Shown one piece after another: positions 26,521 through 34,438 of a stretch of 64,000 bases of DNA (positions within the stretch are counted from its first letter, which is position 1; each line of letters begins with the position of its first letter). The notes below the pieces were generated by a model that saw only the letters and a list, made by a program, of their open reading frames with translations, ran no database searches and was not told the DNA's origin. The translations under genes were made by a program, and so were the position numbers. The stretch is from Spongiibacter sp. IMCC21906 (lineage in GTDB: Bacteria > Pseudomonadota > Gammaproteobacteria > Pseudomonadales > Spongiibacteraceae), in contig NZ_CP011477.1 in assembly GCF_001010805.1 (NCBI RefSeq), forward strand, positions 3,156,501 to 3,220,500. The letters are read 5' to 3'.

Positions 26521-27689
26521 TCCTCCGTAGCGTTGTGCAGCGTTGACGCCAGCGTGTCGGCCATAAACAAGTCGGGCAGCCGCTTGACCGGCTGTCCGTT
26601 ACCGTCGAGTACCACTGCAAACGGCAGACCGGCGCCGCCGAACTCGCGCAGATAACGTTGCAGGCGTTCATCGGGCCGTGTCAGATCGGCGCGCAGAGTG
26701 AGCGCGTTTGCCGCGCGAGCAGCCTCGACCACACGCCGGTCGCGGTAAACGGTCTGCTCGAGCACTTTGCAGTTGATGCACCAGTCGGCGGTGAATTCAA
26801 TCAGCACCGGCTGCCGTGCAGCGCGTGCATCGGCCAGCGCCTGCATGGTCAGCGGCCGCCAGGCCAGGGTATCGGTCCCGGCGCGATCCGGTTGCGGCCA
26901 GAGCGCGAGCGCCGTGGCCACCGTGCCGGCCAGGACCAACGCCGGTACCAGGCGCGCCCGGAGATCGGGGCCGTCCCATAGCGTGCGCAGCAGCCAGAAG
27001 GTAAGCACGGTGGCCCAGGCCGTCCATAGCAGCGGCCCCAGATTGCCCGGGAGCACGGTAGCCGCGAAGAACACCGCACCGGCCAGCAGGACCAGGCCCA
27101 GAAATTGCTGGATGCGAAGCAGCCAGGCACCGCCGCGGGGTATCCGCGCGATCAGGCCAGGTCGGACCAGCAGGATCAGGTAGGGCAGCGCCAGGCCCAC
27201 GCCGACCGCCAGGAAAATCGCCACGATGGCGGCCGGCGACTGGGTCAGGGCAAAGGCCAGCACACCGCCCAGAAATGGCCCGGTGCAGGGAGTGGACAGC
27301 ACCGCCGCCAGCAAGCCGGCGAGGTAGGGCTCGGCGTAGCCCGACCCCCGGACCCGGTAGACCCACTGCGGTGGCTGAAACCCGCGCCCGGCCAGGCTCC
27401 AAACGCCCAGGCCGGCTAGCACGAAGGCCAGCGTCAACCGGAATGAGGACGAGTGAAACAGGGCGCCCCAGGTCCAGTTCAACCAGGCGGTGGCCACCGC
27501 CAGTGCACCGAAAAACGTCAGCGTTCCAGCCAGCAGCGCCGCGCCGGCGAGCAGACGCCGGCCGGCACCATCGCCGACCACTCGGCCGATGCTGCGCAGC
27601 TTGATCGGCAGCGCCGGCAATACGCAGGGCGTGAGATTGAGCAGCACGCCGGCCGCCGTCGCCAGCAACAGGTACTGCCAGAGGCTCAT
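26517..27689 (-). CDS. dsbD: DsbD-like thiol:disulfide interchange protein (beta and gamma domains)
   Basis: A 390-residue inner-membrane electron carrier. The eight-helix CcdA/DsbD beta part has the paired cysteines in LTPCVLPALP and STPCTGPFLGG. The C-terminal periplasmic thioredoxin-like gamma domain has FTADWCINCKVLEQTVY (WCxxC). The alpha domain is supplied by the overlapping downstream gene (ATGA at 26517-26520). Electrons from cytoplasmic thioredoxin would pass beta to gamma to alpha. Similar modules (ScsB, copper-linked) are known in metal tolerance. Composition is GC-rich compared with the copper operons to the right. Confidence 0.92.
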   Translation of the reverse strand: MSLWQYLLLATAAGVLLNLTPCVLPALPIKLRSIGRVVGDGAGRRLLAGAALLAGTLTFFGALAVATAWLNWTWGALFHSSSFRLTLAFVLAGLGVWSLAGRGFQPPQWVYRVRGSGYAEPYLAGLLAAVLSTPCTGPFLGGVLAFALTQSPAAIVAIFLAVGVGLALPYLILLVRPGLIARIPRGGAWLLRIQQFLGLVLLAGAVFFAATVLPGNLGPLLWTAWATVLTFWLLRTLWDGPDLRARLVPALVLAGTVATALALWPQPDRAGTDTLAWRPLTMQALADARAARQPVLIEFTADWCINCKVLEQTVYRDRRVVEAARAANALTLRADLTRPDERLQRYLREFGGAGLPFAVVLDGNGQPVKRLPDLFMADTLASTLHNATEE

Positions 27690-27822
27690 GGCGGGTACTC
27701 CATTCCCCGCCTGTTCAAGGCGATGCAGGTTACGGCGAAAAGGAAAGGTACCGCAGAAACGATTCTCCGCATGTTTTTCATGGTTGCTCGAGTTGCCTGA
27801 TAAGGGGTCTTCGGCCGGAAAA

Positions 27823-27842
27823 GGGCGCGGTTACCCGCGCCC
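27823..27842 (-). terminator. Rho-independent terminator after the peroxiredoxin gene
   Basis: On the minus strand, an 8-bp stem GGGCGCGG/CCGCGCCC with a 4-nt loop followed by TTTTCC, about 25 nt after the peroxiredoxin stop codon. Confidence 0.75.
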
Positions 27843-27867
27843 CTGAAAGGTTGGTTACGGCCACGCC

Positions 27868-28503
27868 TCAACGGTTCGGCTGTCTGGTCACCCGGAGGTA
27901 GGGCTTGAGGGTCTTCCAGCCTTCCGGAAAGTGCACCTTGGCCTCATCATCGGACAGCGACGGCAGGATGATCACGTCGTCCCCGTCGCGCCAGCTCACC
28001 GGCGTGGCGACCTTGTAGCCGTCGGTCAATTGGATCGAGTCGATCACCCGCAGGATCTCGTCGAAGTTGCGGCCCGCGCTCTTCGGATAGGTCAGCGTCA
28101 TCCGAATCTTCTTGTTCGGATCGATCAGAAACACCGAACGCACGGTCGTGCTGTCATCCTCACCGGGATGCAGCATGTCGTAAAGCCGCGAGACCTTCCT
28201 CTCCTCATCCCCGATGATCGGGAAGTTGACCGCGTGGCCCTGGGTCTCCTCGATATCGCCGGACCAGGCTTTGTGATCCTCCACCGAGTCCACCGAAATG
28301 GCGATCACCTTGCACTGGCGTTTGGCAAATTCGTCCTTCAGTCTGGCGGTCTCGCCCAGTTCGGTGGTGCATACCGGCGTGAAATCGGCCGGGTGGGAGA
28401 ACAGTACGGCCCATCCGTCGTCGATCCAGTCGTGGAAGTTGATCCGGCCTTCGGTGGTGTCCGCCTCGAAGTCGGGGGCGGTATCGCCTAGATGTAAGCT
28501 CAT
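27868..28503 (-). CDS. 1-Cys peroxiredoxin (Prx6 family)
   Basis: A 211-residue thiol peroxidase reducing H2O2 and organic hydroperoxides. The peroxidatic site is SHPADFTPVCTTELG, and the C-terminal arm typical of Prx6 is present (VSWRDGDDVIILPSLSDDEA). There is no second resolving cysteine in the 2-Cys position. The ATG at 28503 has a strong GGAGG ribosome-binding site; a start five codons upstream is less likely. A terminator follows. It protects against copper-generated peroxides, which is inferred from context; it lies next to the DsbD pair but has its own terminator. Confidence 0.93.
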   Translation of the reverse strand: MSLHLGDTAPDFEADTTEGRINFHDWIDDGWAVLFSHPADFTPVCTTELGETARLKDEFAKRQCKVIAISVDSVEDHKAWSGDIEETQGHAVNFPIIGDEERKVSRLYDMLHPGEDDSTTVRSVFLIDPNKKIRMTLTYPKSAGRNFDEILRVIDSIQLTDGYKVATPVSWRDGDDVIILPSLSDDEAKVHFPEGWKTLKPYLRVTRQPNR

Positions 28504-28528
28504 AATAACCTCCTTCAATCAGTCAATT

Positions 28529-29091
28529 TCAGCTTTGGTCGGAGCCGCCGTCCTGGCTATTCGCATTATCCATCATGCGCTCCATCATGGTGTTGCAGTT
28601 TTCATCATTCTGCTCATTTCTGCCATCATCGGCATCGCAATCAAGCCAGTGGATCGCGTCCACCAGCCGACAGTGATTTCAATGACAAACATGATGCCGT
28701 TGATGGCAAGTAGCCACTTGAGAATGCCAGCTTCTGTTTGTGCCTCCTGTTTTGCGGACGCCTGTGCTCGGGCGAGGTCATCTCTGGCGACAGGCATTGT
28801 GCTTTCCAACGTCGCACCCAAGCCGAGTGCGCGCATTCGCTCCTCAATGGCGTCAGCGTTGTCCCCATGAAAGACCCGCACCTTTCTCTCGGGGGCATCG
28901 AATTCCAATGCGATTTTAGGTTCCACACTGTCCAACGCCATACGGATCATGCCTTCTTCAGAAGGGCAGTCCATCTTGGGGACAAGATACTCACTGACAA
29001 AGCCGCCATGAGTAGCATCGTGTACTTCAGCAGTCTGGGGAGTGTTCTTCATCGCGTCACTATGACAATTGTCGCGGCATGTGTTTGTCAT
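28529..29091 (-). pseudogene. Truncated HMA-CDF exporter joined to the tail of a Met-rich gene
   Basis: From ATG 29091 the frame encodes the same N-terminal layout as the exporter at 20524-21420: a Cys-bearing start, YLVPKMDCPSEEGMIRMAL, the HMA-like fold and the first membrane helix (LLAINGIMFVIEITVGW). Similarity stops abruptly after STGLIA, and the frame ends at 28585. From about 28640 to 28529 a different frame reads a Met/Asn/Asp-rich tail (ENCNTMMERMMDNANSQDGG) that looks like the end of a small metal-binding protein. About 150 residues of transporter are missing, so it cannot transport. It is divergent from pbrR with an intact operator, so a transcript is still expected. Confidence 0.75.
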
Positions 29092-29127
29092 AAAAAGCCC
29101 TTGTACTATTCACGACGTACAGCTTAA

Positions 29128-29151
29128 ACTCTATATTAACTATAGAGTCAA
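29128..29151 (-). promoter_or_regulatory. PbrR/CadR operator and 19-bp-spacer promoter
   Basis: A perfect inverted repeat with arms ACTCTATA and TATAGAGT around a 5-bp centre (29128-29148). On the minus strand the -35 TTGACT (29146-29151) is 19 bp from TAAGCT (29121-29126). It sits between the truncated HMA-CDF gene and pbrR. Confidence 0.75.
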
Positions 29152-29168
29152 GCGCAGAGATTGAATAA

Positions 29169-29576
29169 ATGAAAATCGGCGAACTGTCGAAAGTGACTGG
29201 CTGCTCCGTGCAAACCATCCGGCATTATGAAAAGGAACATTTGATTGCCTCTGCTGAACGGAGTGAAGGCAATTTTCGCCTGTACGATGAAGCTGCCGTT
29301 GAGCAATTGCTGTTCATCAAACACTGTCGCAGCCTGGATCTCAGTTTGCCGGAGATCCGGCAGCTTTTGGCTTTAAACCGTTCTCCAGGCGCGCAATGTG
29401 ATGATGTGAATCGGATGATGGATAGGCATATCGAGCAGGTGGAGGCGCGTATCCAGGAGCTCACCAAGCTAAACGAGCAACTGAGAAAGCTGCGCCGCAG
29501 TTGCTCAAACCGTCGGACAGTGAAGCAGTGCGGCATATTGCGGAATTTGTCGGCTACTCCGGTTTCGAGCGGGTGA
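29169..29576 (+). CDS. pbrR: MerR-family lead/cadmium-responsive regulator (PbrR type)
   Basis: A 135-residue MerR-family activator: winged helix-turn-helix MKIGELSKVTGCSVQTIRHY, long helix, and a C-terminal metal loop. Metal-site cysteines are in GAQCDDVN and RRSCSNRRTVKQCGIL, the three-Cys arrangement of PbrR/CadR. It is divergent from a truncated exporter and convergent with pbrT, overlapping the pbrT 3' end by 23 bp. An operator-like promoter of the same type precedes pbrT 2 kb away (31609-31639), so pbrR may control both ends. Confidence 0.9.
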   Translation: MKIGELSKVTGCSVQTIRHYEKEHLIASAERSEGNFRLYDEAAVEQLLFIKHCRSLDLSLPEIRQLLALNRSPGAQCDDVNRMMDRHIEQVEARIQELTKLNEQLRKLRRSCSNRRTVKQCGILRNLSATPVSSG

Positions 29577-31563
29577 CACCCGGTTCCAAAAACTCTCCTG
29601 AACGTTCTGCAACAGGGGCATTTTTCCGCTGCCTTCTCGCCAACCCCAGAAAGACCAGGAAAACCACCAGTACCGACAATTGCGCCAGGATCCCCTGCCA
29701 GGTGGATTTGACGCCGACCCAATCGAATTCAAAACTGACAGGCAATGGGGTAATACCGATAAGGTCCGCTTCCTGAAGTGCCGACATCGCCTTACCCATG
29801 AGGATAAACGCCAGGGCCAGCAACAGGTAGGTGGTGACGGAAAAGAATCTGGCAATGGGTAATTTCACTGAATAACGCACCAGCAACCCGGCCAATACGG
29901 CCAAGAAAGCAGTACCGGCTACAAAGCCGCTGAATACGGATGAATATTGAGCGGCTGCAGCCTGGGTCAGCAGCGCCTGATAAAACAAGACCGTTTCAAA
30001 GACTTCACGATAAACCGCAATAAATGCCAGCAGCGCAAGACCCCACAGGGTACCCGCAGTCAGGTGGGAGTTGATGTGCTGCTGGATATAGGCCTGCCAC
30101 TGGGCAGCATGGGTTTTACTGTGCATCCAGATGCCGACATAGAGCAACACGACCGCCGCCAAAAGGGCCGCAACCCCTTCCATGACTTCGCGGCTGGCGC
30201 CGCTGATACTCACCAGGGACTGCGCGGCAGCCCAGGTCGCAACACCGGCCACCAATGCCGTTACCCAACCCAAATGCACATACCGAAGTCCGTCACGCCG
30301 ACCGGTTCGCACCAGCACAGTCACCAGGGCAATCACCACGAGCAGGGCTTCGAGCCCCTCCCGCAACAGAATAACCAAGCTGGCACTGAACAGGGTCGCA
30401 TTGGACAAGGTAGATTCCGAAAGCAATCGATCCGCATCATCCAACCTTGCCAGCGTCCGGCTCACAGCGCTTTCCACCTCACCCGGGGACTGTGCCTGCT
30501 TCAATAATTGCCTTATCGCCATCATATCGGCTTCGAGCGTCTGGCGAAGTGCTTTATCCTGCGCATCCAGGCTGTTTTCGACCAATTCAAAGCCATCCAG
30601 ATAAGCACTGACCGCCAGTGCTTGTGCTGTCTGATAATCGCCGCGCTGGTGCGCCTCTTGTGCTAGCAGCAGTTGGTCGCGGGTGATTTTCAGAGGATTG
30701 GTCGTTTCCTGGAATAACAGTTCTGGCTTTGCGCGCAACCGTTCGATCCCCTTCTGCGTCATCTCCGGATGTTCTGCAGCGAGTTGCGCCGGCGTGTGGT
30801 TAACCATCTGTGACAAGGTGACGCTGGGTGCCTCGCCTGTAACTTCAGAGCCGGATTGGAATGCCAATCCGCCGACATGGAACGCCAGCGACCAGCGTTC
30901 CTCTTCCGTCAGTTGGGTAAATGCCGGCATTGCGGTATCGTCTATGCCATTGGAGATGGCGTCGTACAGGCCCAGAAGTGACCGGTTCAAGGCTCGCTCT
31001 TTGCTGGTGAAATCGGTTGGAGCGGGCTCCAGCTGTTCGGCCATCACACCATCGCCCCCACCGGCTGCGCCATGGCAAGAAGCGCACTGGCTCTCATACA
31101 ACCCTTTGACGGTCGCTTTCGACAACAGATGATCCGGCAGGGACGACTGCGGCATCAGTGCCAACAACGTACCCCGCAGGCTGCCGCTCATTTGCCGAAT
31201 TGTTTCAATAGCCTGTTTGTTCTGGATGGCTTCCTGTAAAGCCTTGGCCTGATCTGTCAGGTCGCCAGCGTCGGCTGATTTATCCTGAATCTCAGAAATA
31301 TTCGTCACAATGAGCTGGGAGAACTCCAGCATTTCCTGATATTCACCGTCATTGACCACATGGCCATCTTTGACGGCTTCCACGTAATCCACAGCAATGT
31401 ATTCGGCCAGCTGTGCCAATTGACGCATCTGAGCCCAGCCGTCATCACTCATCTCGGCCTGACTAGTCGCTGGAAGCAAACACGATAAGCCCAGCAGCAG
31501 TACTGAGACATTCAAAACAAATTGCTTCGGGCTTATAAAACGGTATATCCAGTGCGCCTGCAT
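29554..31563 (-). CDS. pbrT: PbrT-like lead/iron permease: cytochrome c domain fused to FTR1 permease
   Basis: A 669-residue protein. It has a signal peptide (about 1-35), a helical periplasmic region, a c-type heme site CASCHGAAGGGDGVM near residue 160, a further helical domain, then a seven-helix FTR1/OFeT permease. Two REGLE-type motifs are visible: LLREGLEALLVV and YREVFETVLFYQ. This layout matches Cupriavidus PbrT, a Pb(II) uptake protein, and related iron permeases. Uptake beside efflux is typical of pbr operons, where export and sequestration depend on controlled entry. A MerR-type promoter lies directly upstream, with a Fur-like sequence overlapping it. Confidence 0.9.
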   Translation of the reverse strand: MQAHWIYRFISPKQFVLNVSVLLLGLSCLLPATSQAEMSDDGWAQMRQLAQLAEYIAVDYVEAVKDGHVVNDGEYQEMLEFSQLIVTNISEIQDKSADAGDLTDQAKALQEAIQNKQAIETIRQMSGSLRGTLLALMPQSSLPDHLLSKATVKGLYESQCASCHGAAGGGDGVMAEQLEPAPTDFTSKERALNRSLLGLYDAISNGIDDTAMPAFTQLTEEERWSLAFHVGGLAFQSGSEVTGEAPSVTLSQMVNHTPAQLAAEHPEMTQKGIERLRAKPELLFQETTNPLKITRDQLLLAQEAHQRGDYQTAQALAVSAYLDGFELVENSLDAQDKALRQTLEADMMAIRQLLKQAQSPGEVESAVSRTLARLDDADRLLSESTLSNATLFSASLVILLREGLEALLVVIALVTVLVRTGRRDGLRYVHLGWVTALVAGVATWAAAQSLVSISGASREVMEGVAALLAAVVLLYVGIWMHSKTHAAQWQAYIQQHINSHLTAGTLWGLALLAFIAVYREVFETVLFYQALLTQAAAAQYSSVFSGFVAGTAFLAVLAGLLVRYSVKLPIARFFSVTTYLLLALAFILMGKAMSALQEADLIGITPLPVSFEFDWVGVKSTWQGILAQLSVLVVFLVFLGLARRQRKNAPVAERSGEFLEPGVTRSKPE

Positions 31564-31594
31564 TAACGAGATCTCTACTTGGCTTGTTGCTAAT

Positions 31595-31639
31595 GATAAT
31601 TAATCTCAATTATAATGCCTATGGTAGCTATAGAGTCAA
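31595..31639 (-). promoter_or_regulatory. MerR-type promoter of pbrT with overlapping Fur-like site
   Basis: On the minus strand, -35 TTGACT (31634-31639) and -10 TATAAT (31609-31614) are 19 bp apart. The spacer holds CTATAGCTACCATAG, a weaker version of the operator at 29128-29148. Just downstream, TGATAATTAATCTCA (31595-31609, read on the plus strand) resembles half to three quarters of a Fur 7-1-7 box. Confidence 0.65.
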
Positions 31640-31714
31640 GTGTGTGACTGGTTTGTTGGCATTCCTGACAACACGGCTCCTGTCGGCACACGGGATATCC
31701 TTCTGCCTCCATTG

Positions 31715-31915
31715 AGCTGCTCTCATAACCAGTCGTACCCGCAGTCCGGGGCCGTGCAGAATGGCATTACGGTGCGTATCTTCTGTCGGAGCAACCTCAC
31801 GCATCGCACTCCTCTTGCGTTTGTACACTGGACTGGTTGAGATACACCAGCATGATCATCCTGATCTTCACGGCGACCCCGGACAATGCGATTCTCTAGG
31901 CGCCAACAGATTATC
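31715..31915 (-). pseudogene. cusA-type RND pump fragment, degraded
   Basis: The minus strand contains two out-of-frame pieces of the C-terminal part of a CusA-type pump. One is [17 protein letters not shown] (compare [17 protein letters not shown] in cusA at 48455-51583); the other is RNAILHGPGLRVRLVM (compare [16 protein letters not shown]). Stops and frameshifts separate them. It is a relic of a lost cusA next to cusRS. Confidence 0.7.
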
Positions 31916-32002
31916 GATTTCTTACAAAGTGGATCCTAGCTCTTGGGCTCATTTCATGAAGAAGACCCGCTTCAGAGTGGCTTTTGGGTTGGTGCGGTAT
32001 CC

Positions 32003-32113
32003 TTAAGCTGGCTTTAGCGGCTGTTCGATAAGCCCGAGGCGTTCGTAATAACGAATAGTTTCGACACTGACCCGAGCTGCTTGTGCCAGTTTACCGATGG
32101 TCAATTGACTCAT
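32003..32113 (-). pseudogene. merR-family regulator reduced to its DNA-binding helix-turn-helix
   Basis: A complete 36-codon frame (ATG at 32113) encodes only the MerR winged-helix start: [20 protein letters not shown], then ERLGLIEQPLKPA and a stop. No coupling helix or metal loop follows. It overlaps the 3' end of cusS by 23 bp. It is most simply a merR scar; expression as a bare DNA-binding domain is possible but unproven. Confidence 0.65.
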
Positions 32114-33548
32114 CACTTTCTCCCGTAGCACTCACCTCTACATCAGCCATGCTGGGTAAACTGATCGTGAAGCGCGTGACGCCGCGTTCGGAGATCACCG
32201 CGATGTTTCCTTCATGGGCCTCGACTATGGACTTGACGATAGCCAGCCCCAAGCCAGCACCTTCGCTTTGGCGTTGCCGGGAAGGATCGACCCGGTAAAA
32301 CCGGTCGAAAATCCTGAGCAAATGCTCGGCTGGAATTTCTGGCCCCGGATTCTGTACGCTGAGTAACGCCCTACCCTCGCCCGATGAATCCAGACGGATC
32401 AGCACACTTCTTCCCACTGGTGTGTGGCGTATTGCATTGGACAGCAGATTGGACAATGCGCGACGCAGCATAGCGCGGTCACCTTGTATAATCGGTGCCT
32501 TTCCTTCCAACACCAATTGGATGTGCTTTTCCTCCGCCAGGGCCTCGAAAAAATCGAACAGCTCGCGCACTTCCCGAGCCAGATCCAGCGGTTCCCAGAC
32601 AGGCTTGAGCAGGCCGTGTTCGCTTTGGGCCAGCCAGAGCATGTCATTAACCATCTTGGTCAGGCGTTCCTGTTCTTCCAGGTTTGAATATAACAGTTCG
32701 CGATATTCTTCCAGGCTTCTGGACTTCCCCAAACCCACCTGGGTCTGTGTGATCAGGTTGGTCAGAGGCGTGCGCAATTCGTGGGCGATATCGGCGGAGA
32801 AATGGGAAAGTCGAACAAAGCTGTCCTCCAATCGACCAATCATATGGTTGAACGAATCAACCAGAGTTTTCAGCTCCGCCGGCACGGTATTGGGCTCGAG
32901 ACGCACATGCAGTCGATCAGCCTGAACATCCATCATGGATTCACTCAGAGCACGTATTGGCGCATGCCCCTGATGCACGCCATACCAGGCCGCCAGAAGG
33001 GTGACGGCTCCCGCCAGGACCATGATCACCCACAAACTGCGACGAAAATTTTTCAGAAAGTGGATGTGGAAATCCATATCGATGACAGCAATGATGCGAT
33101 AGTCCTGACCACCGATACGAGCTTGGGTGGCAGTGCCACGGTAGGTTTTGCCATCAGATCGCCAGGTGTAAAGATTGTCTACCTGGATGCGGGCCACAGG
33201 GGCATAGGTGTTCGCCTGTGGCAAAGATCCGGTGTCCACGGAACTATAGACCAAACGTCCCGCATCATCCCAGACTTGAAAGTAGACACCATGGTGACCA
33301 GAAACAGCTCGCGCAAGGGCGCCCTCCGGTGCCGAGTCCTGATCTTTCGCCGATTGTAGAGCGTCTTCAACAGCACGAGTAATCACCACCAACTCGTCGG
33401 CATCCTGTTCAGCAAAATGGCGCTCTACTTCATTCAGCACAAGATAACCGATCATCAGTAAACTGAAACCGATAGCCATCGCGACAAACAGCATCACCCG
33501 GCTGTTGAGTGACAGTGGTCGTCTCCGGGTGAGACTAACCTTCGTCAT
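32091..33548 (-). CDS. cusS: Heavy-metal sensor histidine kinase (CusS/CopS type)
   Basis: A 485-residue inner-membrane sensor kinase. Two membrane helices (about residues 18-40 and 170-192) flank a ~130-residue periplasmic copper-sensing domain. HAMP, the phospho-acceptor H-box ([17 protein letters not shown]), N box ([18 protein letters not shown]) and G boxes ([25 protein letters not shown]) are all intact. It overlaps cusR by 14 bp and is translated after it. The last ~15 residues overlap the merR scar, so its natural C-terminus may have been altered by that junction. Confidence 0.94.
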   Translation of the reverse strand: MTKVSLTRRRPLSLNSRVMLFVAMAIGFSLLMIGYLVLNEVERHFAEQDADELVVITRAVEDALQSAKDQDSAPEGALARAVSGHHGVYFQVWDDAGRLVYSSVDTGSLPQANTYAPVARIQVDNLYTWRSDGKTYRGTATQARIGGQDYRIIAVIDMDFHIHFLKNFRRSLWVIMVLAGAVTLLAAWYGVHQGHAPIRALSESMMDVQADRLHVRLEPNTVPAELKTLVDSFNHMIGRLEDSFVRLSHFSADIAHELRTPLTNLITQTQVGLGKSRSLEEYRELLYSNLEEQERLTKMVNDMLWLAQSEHGLLKPVWEPLDLAREVRELFDFFEALAEEKHIQLVLEGKAPIIQGDRAMLRRALSNLLSNAIRHTPVGRSVLIRLDSSGEGRALLSVQNPGPEIPAEHLLRIFDRFYRVDPSRQRQSEGAGLGLAIVKSIVEAHEGNIAVISERGVTRFTISLPSMADVEVSATGESDESIDHR

Positions 33549-34227
33549 GGTCGTCCTCGACCTCCAACTTGTAACCCAAACCGCGCACAGTGTGAATCAG
33601 CTTGGGCTCATAATCGTCGTCGATTTTTGCCCTTAGGCGCCGTATGGCCACGTCAATGACATTGGTGTCGGAATCGAAGTTCATGTCCCACACCTGGGAG
33701 GCGATCAAGGAGCGCGGTAATACTTCGCCCTGTCGCCGGACCAACAGCTCCAGCAAACAAAACTCCTTGTGGCTGAGATTGATCTTGCGGCCGGCGCGCG
33801 TGGCCCGGTGACGCGGCAAATCCAGGGTGAGGTCGGCAACCTTGATCTGATCGGTCATCACCGGCACCGTACTGCGGCGTAACAGAGTGCGCACCCGGGC
33901 CAGCAGCTCGGCAAAGGCAAAGGGCTTGACCAGGTAATCGTCAGCGCCCAGCTCCAGGCCCTTTACGCGGTCATCCACGCTATCACGGGCGGTCAGGAAC
34001 AGCACTGGTGTTTGACGGCCGGCCTCGCGCAATGACTGCACAATGCGCCAACCGTCCACATCCGGTAGCATCACGTCCAGCACCAGTAAGTCAAAGGTTT
34101 CGGTCATCGCCAAATGATGGCCGTCGAGGCCATTGCGCGCCAGCGTGACCATAAACCCTGCTTCGGTCAGCCCCTGCTGTAAATAGTCTCCGGTCTTGAT
34201 TTCGTCTTCGACCACTAATAGCCGCAT
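33535..34227 (-). CDS. cusR: Heavy-metal response regulator (CusR/CopR type)
   Basis: A 230-residue OmpR-family regulator. The receiver domain has the acidic pocket VVEDE and the phosphorylated aspartate in [13 protein letters not shown], with [12 protein letters not shown] at the switch. The C-terminal winged helix has [18 protein letters not shown] and [17 protein letters not shown]. It is the first gene of the cusRS operon, and its start lies 68 bp from the palindrome at 34295-34340. It is expected to activate cop/cus genes in the island, several of which have matching ATTACA-N4-TGTAAT-like boxes. Confidence 0.95.
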   Translation of the reverse strand: MRLLVVEDEIKTGDYLQQGLTEAGFMVTLARNGLDGHHLAMTETFDLLVLDVMLPDVDGWRIVQSLREAGRQTPVLFLTARDSVDDRVKGLELGADDYLVKPFAFAELLARVRTLLRRSTVPVMTDQIKVADLTLDLPRHRATRAGRKINLSHKEFCLLELLVRRQGEVLPRSLIASQVWDMNFDSDTNVIDVAIRRLRAKIDDDYEPKLIHTVRGLGYKLEVEDDHDEG

Positions 34228-34294
34228 CGCTTCACCACTCCTACTATCAATATATGCCGGGCCTCCTTCAAGACTATCTGCCTTTTCCCAACAG

Positions 34295-34340
34295 AAACAT
34301 GACCCAAAGATTACATATATGTAATCTTTGGGTCATGTTT
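34295..34340. promoter_or_regulatory. Perfect 46-bp palindrome with CopR/CusR-type box at its centre
   Basis: Positions 34295-34317 are the exact reverse complement of 34318-34340 (outer arm AAACATGACCCAAAGATTAC). The centre, 34310-34325, reads ATTACATATATGTAAT, a perfect ATTACA-N4-TGTAAT CopR-type box. It lies between cusR and the glutaredoxin-MauE gene, which are divergent, so one site can serve both and autoregulate cusRS. Confidence 0.8.
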
Positions 34341-34394
34341 AAGACAGGAGCCTACTACTATCATCATCAGGACGACACCTCAAGTGCTGTTCAT

Positions 34395-34423
34395 TCAGTC
34401 ATATCAGTCATATTCAGTCATAT
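34395..34423 (+). repeat. Three tandem copies of TCAGTCATAT
   Basis: TCAGTCATAT occurs at 34395-34404, 34404-34413 and 34414-34423, immediately followed by the AAGGAGG ribosome-binding site of the glutaredoxin-MauE gene. They lie in its 5' untranslated leader. Confidence 0.8.
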
Positions 34424-34438
34424 AAGGAGGGAACACCG

